64,000 nucleotides of DNA from Chitinophagaceae bacterium (GCA_004173235.1 SEAC01000016.1:62001-126000), one strand, 5' to 3'; shown: positions 7,267-16,104, counted from the first letter of the stretch. Notes: a model not told the origin generated them from the letters alone. Numbers and translations: made by a program.

Positions 7267-8145
7267 ATGAAAACGCTCCTGCTCATCCTGTTGCTCGTTT
7301 TTGCAGCCGGCGCTTATGCAGCTCCTGCCGATTATCGCGTGTACTACGTGAAGGGATCGGCCAGGAAGCAGGCCGGTTCGGCGATGCTGCGCCGGGGCGA
7401 TTCGCTCAACGTTCAGGACGTCATCCACCTATCGGCCAACAGTGAGGTTTATCTTATCTGCCGCGACTTCAGCCTTGTGCAGTTCAAGAAACCGGGAACG
7501 TATACACTGCGCACAGCGGCACCTTGTCCGGGCAGGCAGAGCTCGCTCACCGCTTCATATTTCAAATATGTGTGGGAAGAGCTGCGCAGCCACCATGGCT
7601 CTCCCGAAAGCAACCCGCGCCACTATATGCGCAACAAGGGTGCCGTGTCGCGGGGCGACTGCCCGATGGTGCGCACGGCTTTGTATGCCGATACGATCTA
7701 TGCCGCGCCCGGCACCGACCTGCAGCTGTATTGGCAGGCAGGCATCGAAGATCCATTCATCAGTGTCTTCCCCGATGACCGCGACCGCGTGCCGGTAAAC
7801 CAGGTATCGATCCGCAACAACAAGCCCGTGAGCCTGGCGAAACTCATCTCGCTTGCTAACGAACAGGGCGAGTTGTATTGGTTCATCACGGCAAAGGCTA
7901 CGGAGGGTTGCCAGCGCAACTACCTGCAGTTGCTGCCTGTTGCGAGGTATCGCGCGCGCATCAAAGCACTGCTCGAGCCGGTGGTTGCCACCACGCCCGC
8001 ACAAACCGCGTTCATGAAGGCTTTTGTGCTCGAGGAAAATCATTTCCTGGTGGAAGCCCTGAAGTACTATGCCCAGGCCTTTCGCCTCGACCCGACTAAC
8101 CCGCGGATCAAAGCCGCGCTAAAACATTACCATGAGATCAAGTAA
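7267..8145 (+). CDS. Secreted protein with FecR-like domain and C-terminal TPR-like helices
   Basis: I chose the ATG at 7267, 1 bp after the CHASE2 stop, because it begins a clean signal peptide (MKTLLLILLLVFAAGAYA). The frame also extends upstream into the CHASE2 gene, but that extension would disrupt the signal. The product has 292 residues. At about 20-85 a FecR-like beta segment is visible: YYVKGSARKQAGSAMLRRGD, DVIHLSANSEVYLIC and PGTYTL, the pattern used to sense or present signals across envelopes. The centre is unassigned. The end (EALKYYAQAFRLDPTNPRI) resembles one TPR hairpin. Its 3' end overlaps the lipoprotein gene by 14 bp, so translational coupling is likely. The family assignment is moderate. 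Confidence 0.72.
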   Translation: MKTLLLILLLVFAAGAYAAPADYRVYYVKGSARKQAGSAMLRRGDSLNVQDVIHLSANSEVYLICRDFSLVQFKKPGTYTLRTAAPCPGRQSSLTASYFKYVWEELRSHHGSPESNPRHYMRNKGAVSRGDCPMVRTALYADTIYAAPGTDLQLYWQAGIEDPFISVFPDDRDRVPVNQVSIRNNKPVSLAKLISLANEQGELYWFITAKATEGCQRNYLQLLPVARYRARIKALLEPVVATTPAQTAFMKAFVLEENHFLVEALKYYAQAFRLDPTNPRIKAALKHYHEIK

Positions 8146-9070
8146 GTTGCTGCTGGCCCTCCTGGGCGGCTCTGTTTTCTTTGCCGGTTGCGCCGGGTAC
8201 CGTGCGGGTTCGGCCGCCGAGCGCGAGCACGTGACGGTGGCCATCGCCGAAAAACCCGATGTGATCAACTACGCGCTGATGACGAAGCAGGATGTGCCTT
8301 CGCTTGCGGCGCGGGGCGGCGGCCGTGGCCCCGTTGCCGGTTTGGCCGGTGGCGCCATTTCGCTGGCCACCAATGCCATCAAGCAGATGATCGCAAAGGA
8401 TAAGGCCAGGTATAACGCCGAGTACAGCCAGGCGATGACCGACCTGTATTTCTACGACCAGTTGTCCACGCAAGGGCCCTTCGATCCGATCGGAATGCAG
8501 TTCAACGGCTTCCGCCTCGTGCGCACCTTCCAGAACGAAGGCCGCACCGATACCGCACTTATTGCCGACTTCGAGCTCGATACGCATAATCCCTACGAGA
8601 TCATCAACAACTCGATCTTTCGTCTGAAGCTCCGCTCGCTGCAGCTCAATTATGCGAAAGCGAAAGTAGCGGCCAACGGAAAGCGTACGCTCAACATGGA
8701 CTTCGAGATCGTATTCAACAGCTCTTATGTGAATGGCGACGGCGTACTCTTCAAGAACGTGGAGCTGGGTAAATTCTATTTCTTCCTGCGTGATGCCCCG
8801 CTCGATCCGTCAGCACCGGGTTATGCAGAATATTACAACAAGCTGCAGGGTCAACCGCTGGAAGGAAAAAGCTTTATCGTTCCCCGCTCCTTCGGCTATC
8901 ACGTGGTGGCTGCCAATGCCACAGAGCCGTCGTTCAGCCAGGGTGCGTACGACATCCACATCAACGTGAAGGAAAGCTCAAGGAACTCATTTGTGAATAC
9001 GATGATCATCGACAACTCGGCGAACGTGATCGATATGGTAGGAGATAAAATCAAGGCCAAAATAAAATAA
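8132..9070 (+). CDS. Lipoprotein of unknown function
   Basis: This 312-residue protein has a type II signal peptide with lipobox FAGC (lipidated Cys near residue 20), so it should be anchored in a membrane facing the periplasm or surface. A Gly-rich segment (GGGRGPVAGLAGGAISLATN) comes before a helical stretch. The C-terminal two-thirds looks beta-rich, with conserved-looking strands such as FNGFRLVRTF, TALIADFELD and MDFEIVFNSSYVNG. I do not recognise the family. The gene overlaps the FecR-like gene by 14 bp and lies 2 bp before the caspase-TPR gene, so a role in the same envelope complex is likely but inferred. Confidence 0.75.
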   Translation: MRSSKLLLALLGGSVFFAGCAGYRAGSAAEREHVTVAIAEKPDVINYALMTKQDVPSLAARGGGRGPVAGLAGGAISLATNAIKQMIAKDKARYNAEYSQAMTDLYFYDQLSTQGPFDPIGMQFNGFRLVRTFQNEGRTDTALIADFELDTHNPYEIINNSIFRLKLRSLQLNYAKAKVAANGKRTLNMDFEIVFNSSYVNGDGVLFKNVELGKFYFFLRDAPLDPSAPGYAEYYNKLQGQPLEGKSFIVPRSFGYHVVAANATEPSFSQGAYDIHINVKESSRNSFVNTMIIDNSANVIDMVGDKIKAKIK

Positions 9071-9072
9071 CC

Positions 9073-11532
9073 ATGCGCGCTGCGCTGCTCTTGCTGCTGC
9101 TTTATGCACACTGTGCCTGCGCACAGGACGGCAAGGGTATCAACGCACCGGAGAAAGTTGCCGGCGTAACGGGGCAAACGCGTGCGTTGCTCATCGGCGT
9201 GTCGCGCTACCAGCAGGTTGATTCTCTACGCTATGCCGACCGGGATGCGGCCGAATTCGCGCGGCTGTTGCAGCACAACCCCGGATGGAAAGTTCCGCCG
9301 GGCAACGTCAGGCTGCTCACCAATGAGAAAGCAAAAGCAGGCGATATCCTCACGGGCATAGCATGGCTGGAGGAGACGTCCAGGCCCGGCGACCAGGTCG
9401 TTTTCTTTTTCTCCGGCCATGGCGACGTGGAAACAAAGGCCGACAGCAGCAAAGGATTTTTGCTTGCGCACGACAGTCCCCGCAACAACTACATCACAGG
9501 CGCCATCCCGGTTACGCTGCTGCAGAAGGTGTTTTCGAAAATGATCGCAAACGGCATCCGCGTGTTCCTTGTTACCGATGCCTGCCGCTCGGGACACCTC
9601 GCAGGTGGTGCACAAGGCGTACAGCAGACCGCTCAGGCATTCAACAGCCAGTGGCAGAATGAGATCAAATATCTTTCTGCGCAGCCCAATGAGCTTTCTT
9701 TTGAAGACAGCACCTGGGGTGGTGGACGCGGCGTTTTTTCCTTTTTCCTGATGAAGGGGATGAATGGCTACGCCGACCTGAACCAGGATTCGGTGGTGAC
9801 GGAATTTGAGCTGATGCAATACGTGGTGCCGCAGGTAGCGCAGGCCACGAAGTTCCGACAGCAACCCATCTTCCTGGGCTCCGACCAGTTTACCCGCAAG
9901 GTGGCTTTTCGCGACCGAGCAGAAATGGAGCGCTATGCGCGTTGGGGCTCCGACGGTGGCATCACCGTGGTGGTTACGGGGGCGTCTGCAGGCAAGGGCC
10001 ACGAGTATGCCGACACCGCGTGCCCTGCTTATGCAGCACTCGTGCATCTCCTCGATACGCTTCGCCTTGATTCCGCCGCGAGCCTTTCGGCACTGAGGCA
10101 GTATGAAGCGGCATCGGTATGCAACAGTGAAACGCGGATGCAGGCGCGCCTGTTGGTGACCGCGGCTTTCTTGAACAGCATACAGCAGGTGGTGAACCAG
10201 ACACTCATAGGGCGCGAGTTGATGAACATCGAGCAGCAGCAAACTGCGTTACACCGCCTTCAGCTGTTGCTGGCGCTGAACGAAGAAAAGGCTTTGCCCA
10301 ACTACGACCACCTGCAGAACATCCGGCGGTATCTCACGGTGAACCAGGTGGCGTTGCTCGACGGCGATGAGCGGGCAGCCTTCTTTCAAAAATATCCTGT
10401 GCAGGCAATGCTCGATTCGGCTTTGCGCGTGGAGCCAGCTGCTCCTTACCTGCTTCAGGCCCGAAGTATACAGTATTTCTACAGTAGCGAGTCCAACTAC
10501 GACTCGGTGATCTATTACGGAAGGAAGGCTCTCGAAGGCAGTCCTACATGGATGATGCCGATGCTGCTTATCGGGATGAGCTACGAAAACCGTGAGCAGC
10601 TCGATAGCGCGCTCTACTGGTACCAAAAAGTAGAAACGCTCGACTCGGCCTTCAGGCAATATGAATGCGCCATCTGCTTTTACACCCGTCTTGGTGAGCT
10701 GTTTCTCGAGCAGAAGCAATGGGCGCATGCCATCCGTGTTTTTGAGCGCACCCTCTCTTACCAGACGGACTATAATAAAGGCTGGGAAGGCCTTGCCACT
10801 GCGCACTACCACGCCGGCAACCGCGCCAGGGCTGCGCAATACATCGCGCTGATGGATGCTCAGGAAGCAGACGATCTCGAAGATCGTCTCCGCACGCTTC
10901 AATGGCTGCTCGACGAAAAGATGCTGACGCGGGCGCAGGCGGAGGTCAGGCTGAAGCAGATCCGCGGTTACCTGGAAGAGCGCCTCCGCGATAGCACGCT
11001 TACCGATTCCGGCTTTAGGAAGGCCGCATTGATGGATTCGCTGCAAACGCCGTTGATGAATTTCGCGGAAGTGTGGATAGCGAAGGCCTTCAACCAGCCC
11101 GGATGGAAGAACAAGATGCGCGACTTTTTCGATGAGGCGCGCGGAACGGCACTGGAGTTCGATGCCACTTATGCTTACATCCAGGTGTTGTGGGAAGACC
11201 GCAATAGCCCGGCCCGCCTGCAGGATGTGTACGATCTCGTTACCGGGATGAAAACTACTTTTTCCGACCGCCTTACATTTCAGCAGCGGCAAAAGCTGGA
11301 GCTGCTCGAAGCAACCTGCTTGTTGCTGACCGATGAGAACGACGAGATCCGGATGTCGTTTCGCAAGGGCACGCCTCTGTCGGAAAAACAAAAGGAAGGC
11401 ATCCGGCTGCTGCAGCAACTGCAGCGGCGCCGCCTGCAAACCTGCGCTGAATTTCTTCCTACTTTACGATCACTCCCCGATCAGAAGGATCCTGTATTGT
11501 TGGAATTCTACAAAGTCTGCACTAAGAAATAG
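9073..11532 (+). CDS. Secreted caspase-family peptidase with C-terminal TPR repeats
   Basis: The 819-residue product has a signal peptide (MRAALLLLLLYAHCACA-Q). The caspase-fold domain occupies about residues 30-290: RALLIGVSRYQ, catalytic His116 in FFFSGHGD, and catalytic Cys171 in TDACRSGH. The usual His after the Cys is Arg in this protein. An EF-hand-like loop (DLNQDSVVTEFE, about 237-248) sits near the end of the domain, as in many bacterial caspase homologues, and suggests Ca2+ control. Residues about 300-819 are helical repeats including recognisable TPR units (SALYWYQKVETLDSAF, AIRVFERTLSYQTDYNKGW). It is the last gene of the co-directional cluster. The next gene is convergent, 31 bp away, and encodes a protein of the same design. 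Confidence 0.87.
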   Translation: MRAALLLLLLYAHCACAQDGKGINAPEKVAGVTGQTRALLIGVSRYQQVDSLRYADRDAAEFARLLQHNPGWKVPPGNVRLLTNEKAKAGDILTGIAWLEETSRPGDQVVFFFSGHGDVETKADSSKGFLLAHDSPRNNYITGAIPVTLLQKVFSKMIANGIRVFLVTDACRSGHLAGGAQGVQQTAQAFNSQWQNEIKYLSAQPNELSFEDSTWGGGRGVFSFFLMKGMNGYADLNQDSVVTEFELMQYVVPQVAQATKFRQQPIFLGSDQFTRKVAFRDRAEMERYARWGSDGGITVVVTGASAGKGHEYADTACPAYAALVHLLDTLRLDSAASLSALRQYEAASVCNSETRMQARLLVTAAFLNSIQQVVNQTLIGRELMNIEQQQTALHRLQLLLALNEEKALPNYDHLQNIRRYLTVNQVALLDGDERAAFFQKYPVQAMLDSALRVEPAAPYLLQARSIQYFYSSESNYDSVIYYGRKALEGSPTWMMPMLLIGMSYENREQLDSALYWYQKVETLDSAFRQYECAICFYTRLGELFLEQKQWAHAIRVFERTLSYQTDYNKGWEGLATAHYHAGNRARAAQYIALMDAQEADDLEDRLRTLQWLLDEKMLTRAQAEVRLKQIRGYLEERLRDSTLTDSGFRKAALMDSLQTPLMNFAEVWIAKAFNQPGWKNKMRDFFDEARGTALEFDATYAYIQVLWEDRNSPARLQDVYDLVTGMKTTFSDRLTFQQRQKLELLEATCLLLTDENDEIRMSFRKGTPLSEKQKEGIRLLQQLQRRRLQTCAEFLPTLRSLPDQKDPVLLEFYKVCTKK

Positions 11533-11563
11533 CAGCGCTCTTTTCACGCTGGTTGATGCTTTG

Positions 11564-14038
11564 TCAGTGTGCTACCCGTCTTTTTTGACGTCCTTGTTCC
11601 GGGAAGAATTTCTTCATCAGCGCCTTCCATTCGGGCGTGTCGCGGATGAGCGCGAGGTCTGCGTCGCTCTGCAGGATCTCGTATTGGCCAAAGCCGCGTT
11701 GCAACGCCTTTTCGAGGCTTTGCAGGGCAACGCTTTCATTCTTTTCCAGCGCCTTCCAGCAGGCGTGATGATACCAGCTCCATCCTTCGTGCAACTTGTA
11801 TTGCAGCATATGATTGAAAAGGGTGTCGATGGCACCTGCCTTATACACATGCATGGTGTCGCGCAGCACGCAGTAGAGCACCGACACCAGGTCCATATAC
11901 TGCAATTCGAATTTAAGCGACTTGTGCTCGATGATTTTGAAGAGGCTGCTGTCCTTCACCACCCATCGCTTATTGAAATACAGGTTGAAGTGCGAGAAAT
12001 AAGCCTCTTTGCGTGTAGGCACTTTTTCGTAGGATGCAAAAAAGCCGCGGATGGCTTCCGCATAGTTTCCTTCCTGCACGTCAATAGATGCTATGTTGAA
12101 CATCGGGAAGGCGGATGCTGCGCTGCTATCGGACGCAATGGACTCGTTGAAATAGCGGCGCGCCGAATCATTGTGCCCGGCCATGAAGTAGGCGTGGCCG
12201 ATGTTGTTGTAGCAAACGCCGCAGGAGGGCGTTGCCGCTGCCGACATCTTGTAGAAATACACGGCGCTGTCTGTACGGCCTTCCAGTGAATAATACATGC
12301 CCAGCGTGAAGTGTTTATCGAACGAGTCTGCCCGTGCGATCTCCCACGCGGTAGCAAGCGCTTCCTGCTTTTTGCCGGAGTAGTAGCTGCATTCGAACAA
12401 CAACCCTTTAAGAAAGGTATAATCCGGGTATTCCGCCAGCAGCCTGCGTATGATCGGCTCCGCCTTGTCGTATGCCTTTAGCTTCATGTAAAGCAATACC
12501 GATGTGTACTTCGCGTAGAAGTCGTTGGGGCGAAGACTGACATAGCGGTTGAAGCTGCGGAACGATTTGTCGAAGTCGTTGAGCAGGTAATAGAGCATGC
12601 CCAAAGCAGAGTGCGTGTAGGCTACGTTCGATTCGAGGCGCGCGGACTGCTCCAGTAGATCTACGGCTTCTTCAACCAGCCTTTGCTGACCTACGTTGTA
12701 TTCGTCTTCGGTGATGGCCCAGGTAAGTGCCATCGCGTCCATATAGAGCTTTCGTGCTTTCAGGTTGGCGAAGAGGTAGTGGTCGCTGCCGAGGAGGCCG
12801 AGACAGCTATCCAGTTCCATAGCAGCGTAGTAGCATTCATCTTTTGTAGAAATGCTGGTTTCGCCCCGTAGCTGTGGCGCAACGATATCGTTGAAGCGCA
12901 CGGTGAGCGCGGCTGCTAATGCGCGACGCATTTCTACGGTCAGCTCGTTGTTGGGCTCAACGGCTGCAAATCGGCGGTAATCGCGCAAGGCGTTCGTGTC
13001 GAGCGGCCACACCAGCGCGCGTGCGGCAAGACGCCGTTGAAAGTCGTCGTAGATGCGCCGCGCTGCAGGGTGCAGCGAATCGGGACTGGGCCCGCCCACA
13101 GCCCGGCCCTTGGTCGTGGCCAGCATCGGGATGTTTTGCTCTTTTAGCTTGCGAAGCGCGGCAAGCGTTGGTGGGTTCACGCGGAAGAAGGCGCGCTCCG
13201 GGTCGCCGGTAACTACAGGTATCTGGCGGCGCTCGCTGAATTTGGCGACGTTTGCTTTGAGGTAGCTTTCGAGCTCGAATACGCTTACTTCACCATTACC
13301 GTCTTCGTCGGCCATTCCCTTGACCGCTTCTTCAAACACATAGGAGAACAGTCCGCGTCCTCCGCCCCATACGGTATCTTCCACCGAAAGCTGGTTGGGC
13401 TGGCAGGAAAGGATCTTGAATTCCTTGCCCCAGCTGGCAAGCAAGGCCGCACCTGTTTGCTTCGCGCCCTGCACGCCACCCGCGAGATTGCCGGCATGGC
13501 AGGCATCGATGATAAACAGCACGTCGGCACCCTTGCGCTCCGGCAGTGCGGAGAGATAGCGCTTGAGGTCGAGGATCTGCAACACGTCGTCGTTCATGCC
13601 GAAGTAGTTGCCGTTGGGACTGTCGTAGAGTAGCAGCAACCCGTTCTCTACCTGCGTATAGTCCTCCATGTCGCCGTGGCCTGCAAAGAAGAAATATACG
13701 CGGTCGCCCTGTGCCGCTTTGCGGATCACCTGCGAGATGGCATCGGCAATGTTGCTGCGCGTGGCGCGCTCGTTGAGAAAGGTTTCCACGTTCGCTTTCG
13801 GCACACGGCCTCCGGCTTCACTCAACAAAAAATCTTCGAAGGCCTGTGCGTCGCGGTGCGCATAGCGCAGCTTCGAAACCTGCTTGTAGTCGCTTATGCC
13901 CACGATGATGGCGTATGTATTGCCTTTCGGCGCCGGTGCCGTTTTGGAAGGCGCAATGCCACGTTCGGTGGGTTGCGCGCTACCTGCGAGCGCCAACAGG
14001 AGGACGGGAAGAAGCAGGCAAATGCGACGGAACAGCAT
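11564..14038 (-). CDS. Second secreted caspase-family peptidase with C-terminal TPR repeats
   Basis: This 824-residue protein has the same architecture as its convergent neighbour: signal peptide (cleavage near GSA-QP), caspase fold at about 40-290 with catalytic His121 in FFFAGHGD and Cys180 in IIDACHAGN, and a canonical EF-hand-like loop DEDGNGEVSVFE (about 260). TPR-type helices occupy about 340-800 (for example YTHSALGMLYYLLNDFDKSF and CGVCYNNIGHAYFMAGH). The two proteins match in motifs and length but differ widely in the TPR part, so they are old paralogues rather than a fresh duplication. A TACCTTG element at 14055-14061 on the minus strand may be its -7 box. It probably works with the adjacent envelope-protease cluster. 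Confidence 0.87.
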   Translation of the reverse strand: MLFRRICLLLPVLLLALAGSAQPTERGIAPSKTAPAPKGNTYAIIVGISDYKQVSKLRYAHRDAQAFEDFLLSEAGGRVPKANVETFLNERATRSNIADAISQVIRKAAQGDRVYFFFAGHGDMEDYTQVENGLLLLYDSPNGNYFGMNDDVLQILDLKRYLSALPERKGADVLFIIDACHAGNLAGGVQGAKQTGAALLASWGKEFKILSCQPNQLSVEDTVWGGGRGLFSYVFEEAVKGMADEDGNGEVSVFELESYLKANVAKFSERRQIPVVTGDPERAFFRVNPPTLAALRKLKEQNIPMLATTKGRAVGGPSPDSLHPAARRIYDDFQRRLAARALVWPLDTNALRDYRRFAAVEPNNELTVEMRRALAAALTVRFNDIVAPQLRGETSISTKDECYYAAMELDSCLGLLGSDHYLFANLKARKLYMDAMALTWAITEDEYNVGQQRLVEEAVDLLEQSARLESNVAYTHSALGMLYYLLNDFDKSFRSFNRYVSLRPNDFYAKYTSVLLYMKLKAYDKAEPIIRRLLAEYPDYTFLKGLLFECSYYSGKKQEALATAWEIARADSFDKHFTLGMYYSLEGRTDSAVYFYKMSAAATPSCGVCYNNIGHAYFMAGHNDSARRYFNESIASDSSAASAFPMFNIASIDVQEGNYAEAIRGFFASYEKVPTRKEAYFSHFNLYFNKRWVVKDSSLFKIIEHKSLKFELQYMDLVSVLYCVLRDTMHVYKAGAIDTLFNHMLQYKLHEGWSWYHHACWKALEKNESVALQSLEKALQRGFGQYEILQSDADLALIRDTPEWKALMKKFFPEQGRQKRRVAH

Positions 14039-14110
14039 GATCCGGAATTTGGAGCAAGGTAGAATTTCCGGTGCAGGTGCCCGATACCTTCAAAAGGGTA
14101 TTTTAGGGGA

Positions 14111-14143
14111 GTGGGAACTTGGAAGTGGGAAGTGGGAAGTGGG
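14111..14143 (+). repeat. Short 7-bp tandem repeat (GGGAAGT)
   Basis: Three near-perfect GGGAAGT units plus flanking degenerate units lie just past the lacI stop codon. Such simple-sequence runs recur between genes in this window (compare the ATGAG-type repeat near 54217). It has no obvious regulatory role. Confidence 0.6.
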
Positions 14144-14150
14144 TGCGGCC

Positions 14151-15197
14151 TCAGGCTTCACGCTTTGCCACGGCTTCTTTCTTCGACGACTCGCGGATGA
14201 CCAGTTCCGTTTCGAGCACTTTGTGCTGGAACTCGGTGATGGGGCGCTTGCTTTCAATCATCTGGATGAGGAACTCCGTTGCCGACTGGCCGATCTCGAA
14301 AGCGGGCTGTTTGATGACGGTGATGGCAGGAGAGAAGAGGTCGCCAACGGCGGTGTTGGTAAAGCCGATGAACCCTGGTTCTTTCTTCAGCTTCATTCTT
14401 TTGAGGATGCCGAAGCAGGTCATGGTGAGGCGGTCGCCACCACCGAAAAACGCATCGGGCTTGTTCTTGGCCTTCATCAGCGAGCCGATAGCCTCTTCTA
14501 CCTCGGGCACTTTCATGCCGCCGTGGGGGCAATAGCGGATCAGGTCTTCGCGGAAGGGAATGTTATGTTTTGCGAGGGCGTCTTTGTAACCTTCGAGGCG
14601 TTCGCGCGTGATGGAAAGGTGCGGCGATGCAGTGATATGGGCAATGCGCTTGAACTCCTGGTATATGAGATGCTCGGTAGCGTGGTAGGAGCCCCAGTAG
14701 TTGTTGGCAGTAACGGTATGGGTTTCGATCTCGTCGCTCACACGGTCGAAGAATACGATGGGCATTCCTTTTTCATGCAGCTCGCGCAGGTGGGCGATGT
14801 CTACCGATTCGCTCGAAAGTGAGATCAGCAGTCCGTCGACTCCGCGCGCGGCCATATGCTCTACGTTCACCTTCTCGCGCTCGTGCGACTCGTGGCTTTG
14901 CGTGATGATTACGTGGTAGCCGCGGTTGTAAGCAATCGATTCGATGCCGTTGATGGCTTGTGAGAAAAAGTTGTTTGCGATCTCGCTTACCACCACGCCA
15001 ATGGCCCGGGTGCGTCGCTCCTTGAGCGAGAGTGCGATGGGGTTAGGGCGGTAGTTGATCTTTTCCGCATACTCCAGCACCTGCTTCTTCGTTTCGGAGC
15101 TGATCTCATACGAACCGCGCAGCGCCCTGGAAACCGTCGATGTGGACAGGTTGAGGGCTTTGGCGATGTCTTTTATGGTGGCGCTTTCAAACTTCAT
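14151..15197 (-). CDS. LacI-family transcriptional regulator, probable pectin/uronate regulator
   Basis: The 348-residue product has a LacI N-terminal helix-turn-helix (about 7-26, TIKDIAKALNLSTSTVSRAL), the YRPNPIALSLK hinge at about 50-61, and a complete periplasmic-binding-like effector domain (about 65-330). Landmarks are IGVVVSEIANNFFSQAI, VDGLLISLSSES, MPIVFFDRV, RIAHITASP, PDAFFGGGD and FIGFTNT. Length is normal. It is divergent from the KduD-like gene, and a degenerate copy of a palindrome found before four other transcription units lies between them. I infer it binds that palindrome and responds to a pectin-derived sugar such as ketodeoxygluconate. The effector cannot be read from sequence. 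Confidence 0.9.
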   Translation of the reverse strand: MKFESATIKDIAKALNLSTSTVSRALRGSYEISSETKKQVLEYAEKINYRPNPIALSLKERRTRAIGVVVSEIANNFFSQAINGIESIAYNRGYHVIITQSHESHEREKVNVEHMAARGVDGLLISLSSESVDIAHLRELHEKGMPIVFFDRVSDEIETHTVTANNYWGSYHATEHLIYQEFKRIAHITASPHLSITRERLEGYKDALAKHNIPFREDLIRYCPHGGMKVPEVEEAIGSLMKAKNKPDAFFGGGDRLTMTCFGILKRMKLKKEPGFIGFTNTAVGDLFSPAITVIKQPAFEIGQSATEFLIQMIESKRPITEFQHKVLETELVIRESSKKEAVAKREA

Positions 15198-15255
15198 GGC
15201 ACAGGGTTTCGTTTGGCGGATTGGCCTTTAAAAGTACGTTTTTTTGAATGGGCCT

Positions 15256-15279
15256 GCTTTCGGTGCCGGAATCGTTTGC
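15256..15279 (+). promoter_or_regulatory. Degenerate LacI-type operator between lacI and kduD
   Basis: GCTTTCGGT-GCCGGA-ATCGTTTGC follows the 9-6-9 layout of the stronger sites. Its centre GCCGGA differs by one base from ACCGGA at 21378-21383, and its right half continues GCGCAAATAA where other sites have GCGTAAATAA or similar. Arms are only partly palindromic. It could mediate autoregulation of lacI and control of kduD. Confidence 0.45.
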
Positions 15280-15313
15280 GCAAATAAAAGCGCGGCCCGC
15301 TGCCGTAAGCCGC

Positions 15314-15320
15314 TAATTTG
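15314..15320 (+). promoter_or_regulatory. Promoter -7-like element TAATTTG for the KduD-like gene
   Basis: TAATTTG is one base short of TAnnTTTG and lies 19 bp before the chosen ATG at 15340. Its distance from the upstream degenerate operator centre (46.5 bp) is 11 bp less than the 57.5 bp at the strong sites, about one helical turn. No clear -33 element is visible. Confidence 0.45.
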
Positions 15321-15339
15321 GCCCCAAACTACTTCGCAG

Positions 15340-16104
15340 ATGATCTGGAATCCTTCGCTCCTCGCGGGCAAAACCGCACTGGTAACGGGCTGCAGCCGTG
15401 GCATTGGCCAGGCGATGGCCATCGCACTCGCCGAAGTGGGTGCCGACGTCATTGGGGTGTCGCACTCGCTCCAACCCGGAAGCGCAACCGAAATTGCCGT
15501 GCGTGCCGCCGGCCGCCGGTTTTGGAGTTACTCCGCCGACCTGGGCAACCGCGAAGCACTATATGCATTCATTGAAACCCTTCGGGGCAATCACCCGGTC
15601 ATCGACATTCTTGTGAATAATGCAGGCAGCATCCGGCGCTATCCCATCGCCGAGCATCCCGATGCGGCCTGGGACGAGGTGTTGCAATTGAACCTGGATG
15701 CTCCTTTCATTCTTGCGCGCGAACTTGGCCGCGACATGCTCACCCGCCGCAGCGGGAAGATCGTTTTCACCTGCTCGCTGCTATCGTTCCAGGGAGGCAT
15801 CACCGTGCCCGGCTACGCAGCAAGCAAAGGGGCGCTTGCCAGCCTCGTGAAAGCTTTCGCCAACGAGTGGGCGGCACAGGGCATCCATGTGAATGGCATC
15901 GCTCCGGGCTACATCGCCACCGACAACACGGAAGCGCTGCGCGCCGATCCCGTGCGGAGCGGGAGCATTCTCGCGCGCATCCCGGCGGGGCGTTGGGGCG
16001 AGCCCGAAGACTTCAAGGCGCCGCTCGTATTTCTATGTTCGGAAGCCGCTGCCTATGTGCATGGCACGCTGCTGACGGTGGATGGAGGGTGGATGGGACG
16101 GTGA
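15340..16104 (+). CDS. kduD: KduD-like short-chain dehydrogenase (2-dehydro-3-deoxy-D-gluconate 5-dehydrogenase)
   Basis: I chose the ATG at 15340, which gives 254 residues (family length about 250) and the typical KduD start LLAGKTALVTGCSRGIGQAM. SDR features are clear: cofactor loop TGCSRGIG (residues 16-23), the LVNNAGSIRR segment, the catalytic Ser strand FTCSLLSFQGG, and the catalytic Tyr/Lys in PGYAASKGA. The C-terminus ends with the SDR sequence LLTVDGGWMGR. KduD reduces 2,5-diketo-3-deoxygluconate to 2-keto-3-deoxygluconate in the cytoplasm, the step after KduI, which is encoded in this window at 39982. The KduD-specific TGC and GxGQxMA pattern plus pectin context support the call over a generic SDR. 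Confidence 0.8.
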   Translation: MIWNPSLLAGKTALVTGCSRGIGQAMAIALAEVGADVIGVSHSLQPGSATEIAVRAAGRRFWSYSADLGNREALYAFIETLRGNHPVIDILVNNAGSIRRYPIAEHPDAAWDEVLQLNLDAPFILARELGRDMLTRRSGKIVFTCSLLSFQGGITVPGYAASKGALASLVKAFANEWAAQGIHVNGIAPGYIATDNTEALRADPVRSGSILARIPAGRWGEPEDFKAPLVFLCSEAAAYVHGTLLTVDGGWMGR

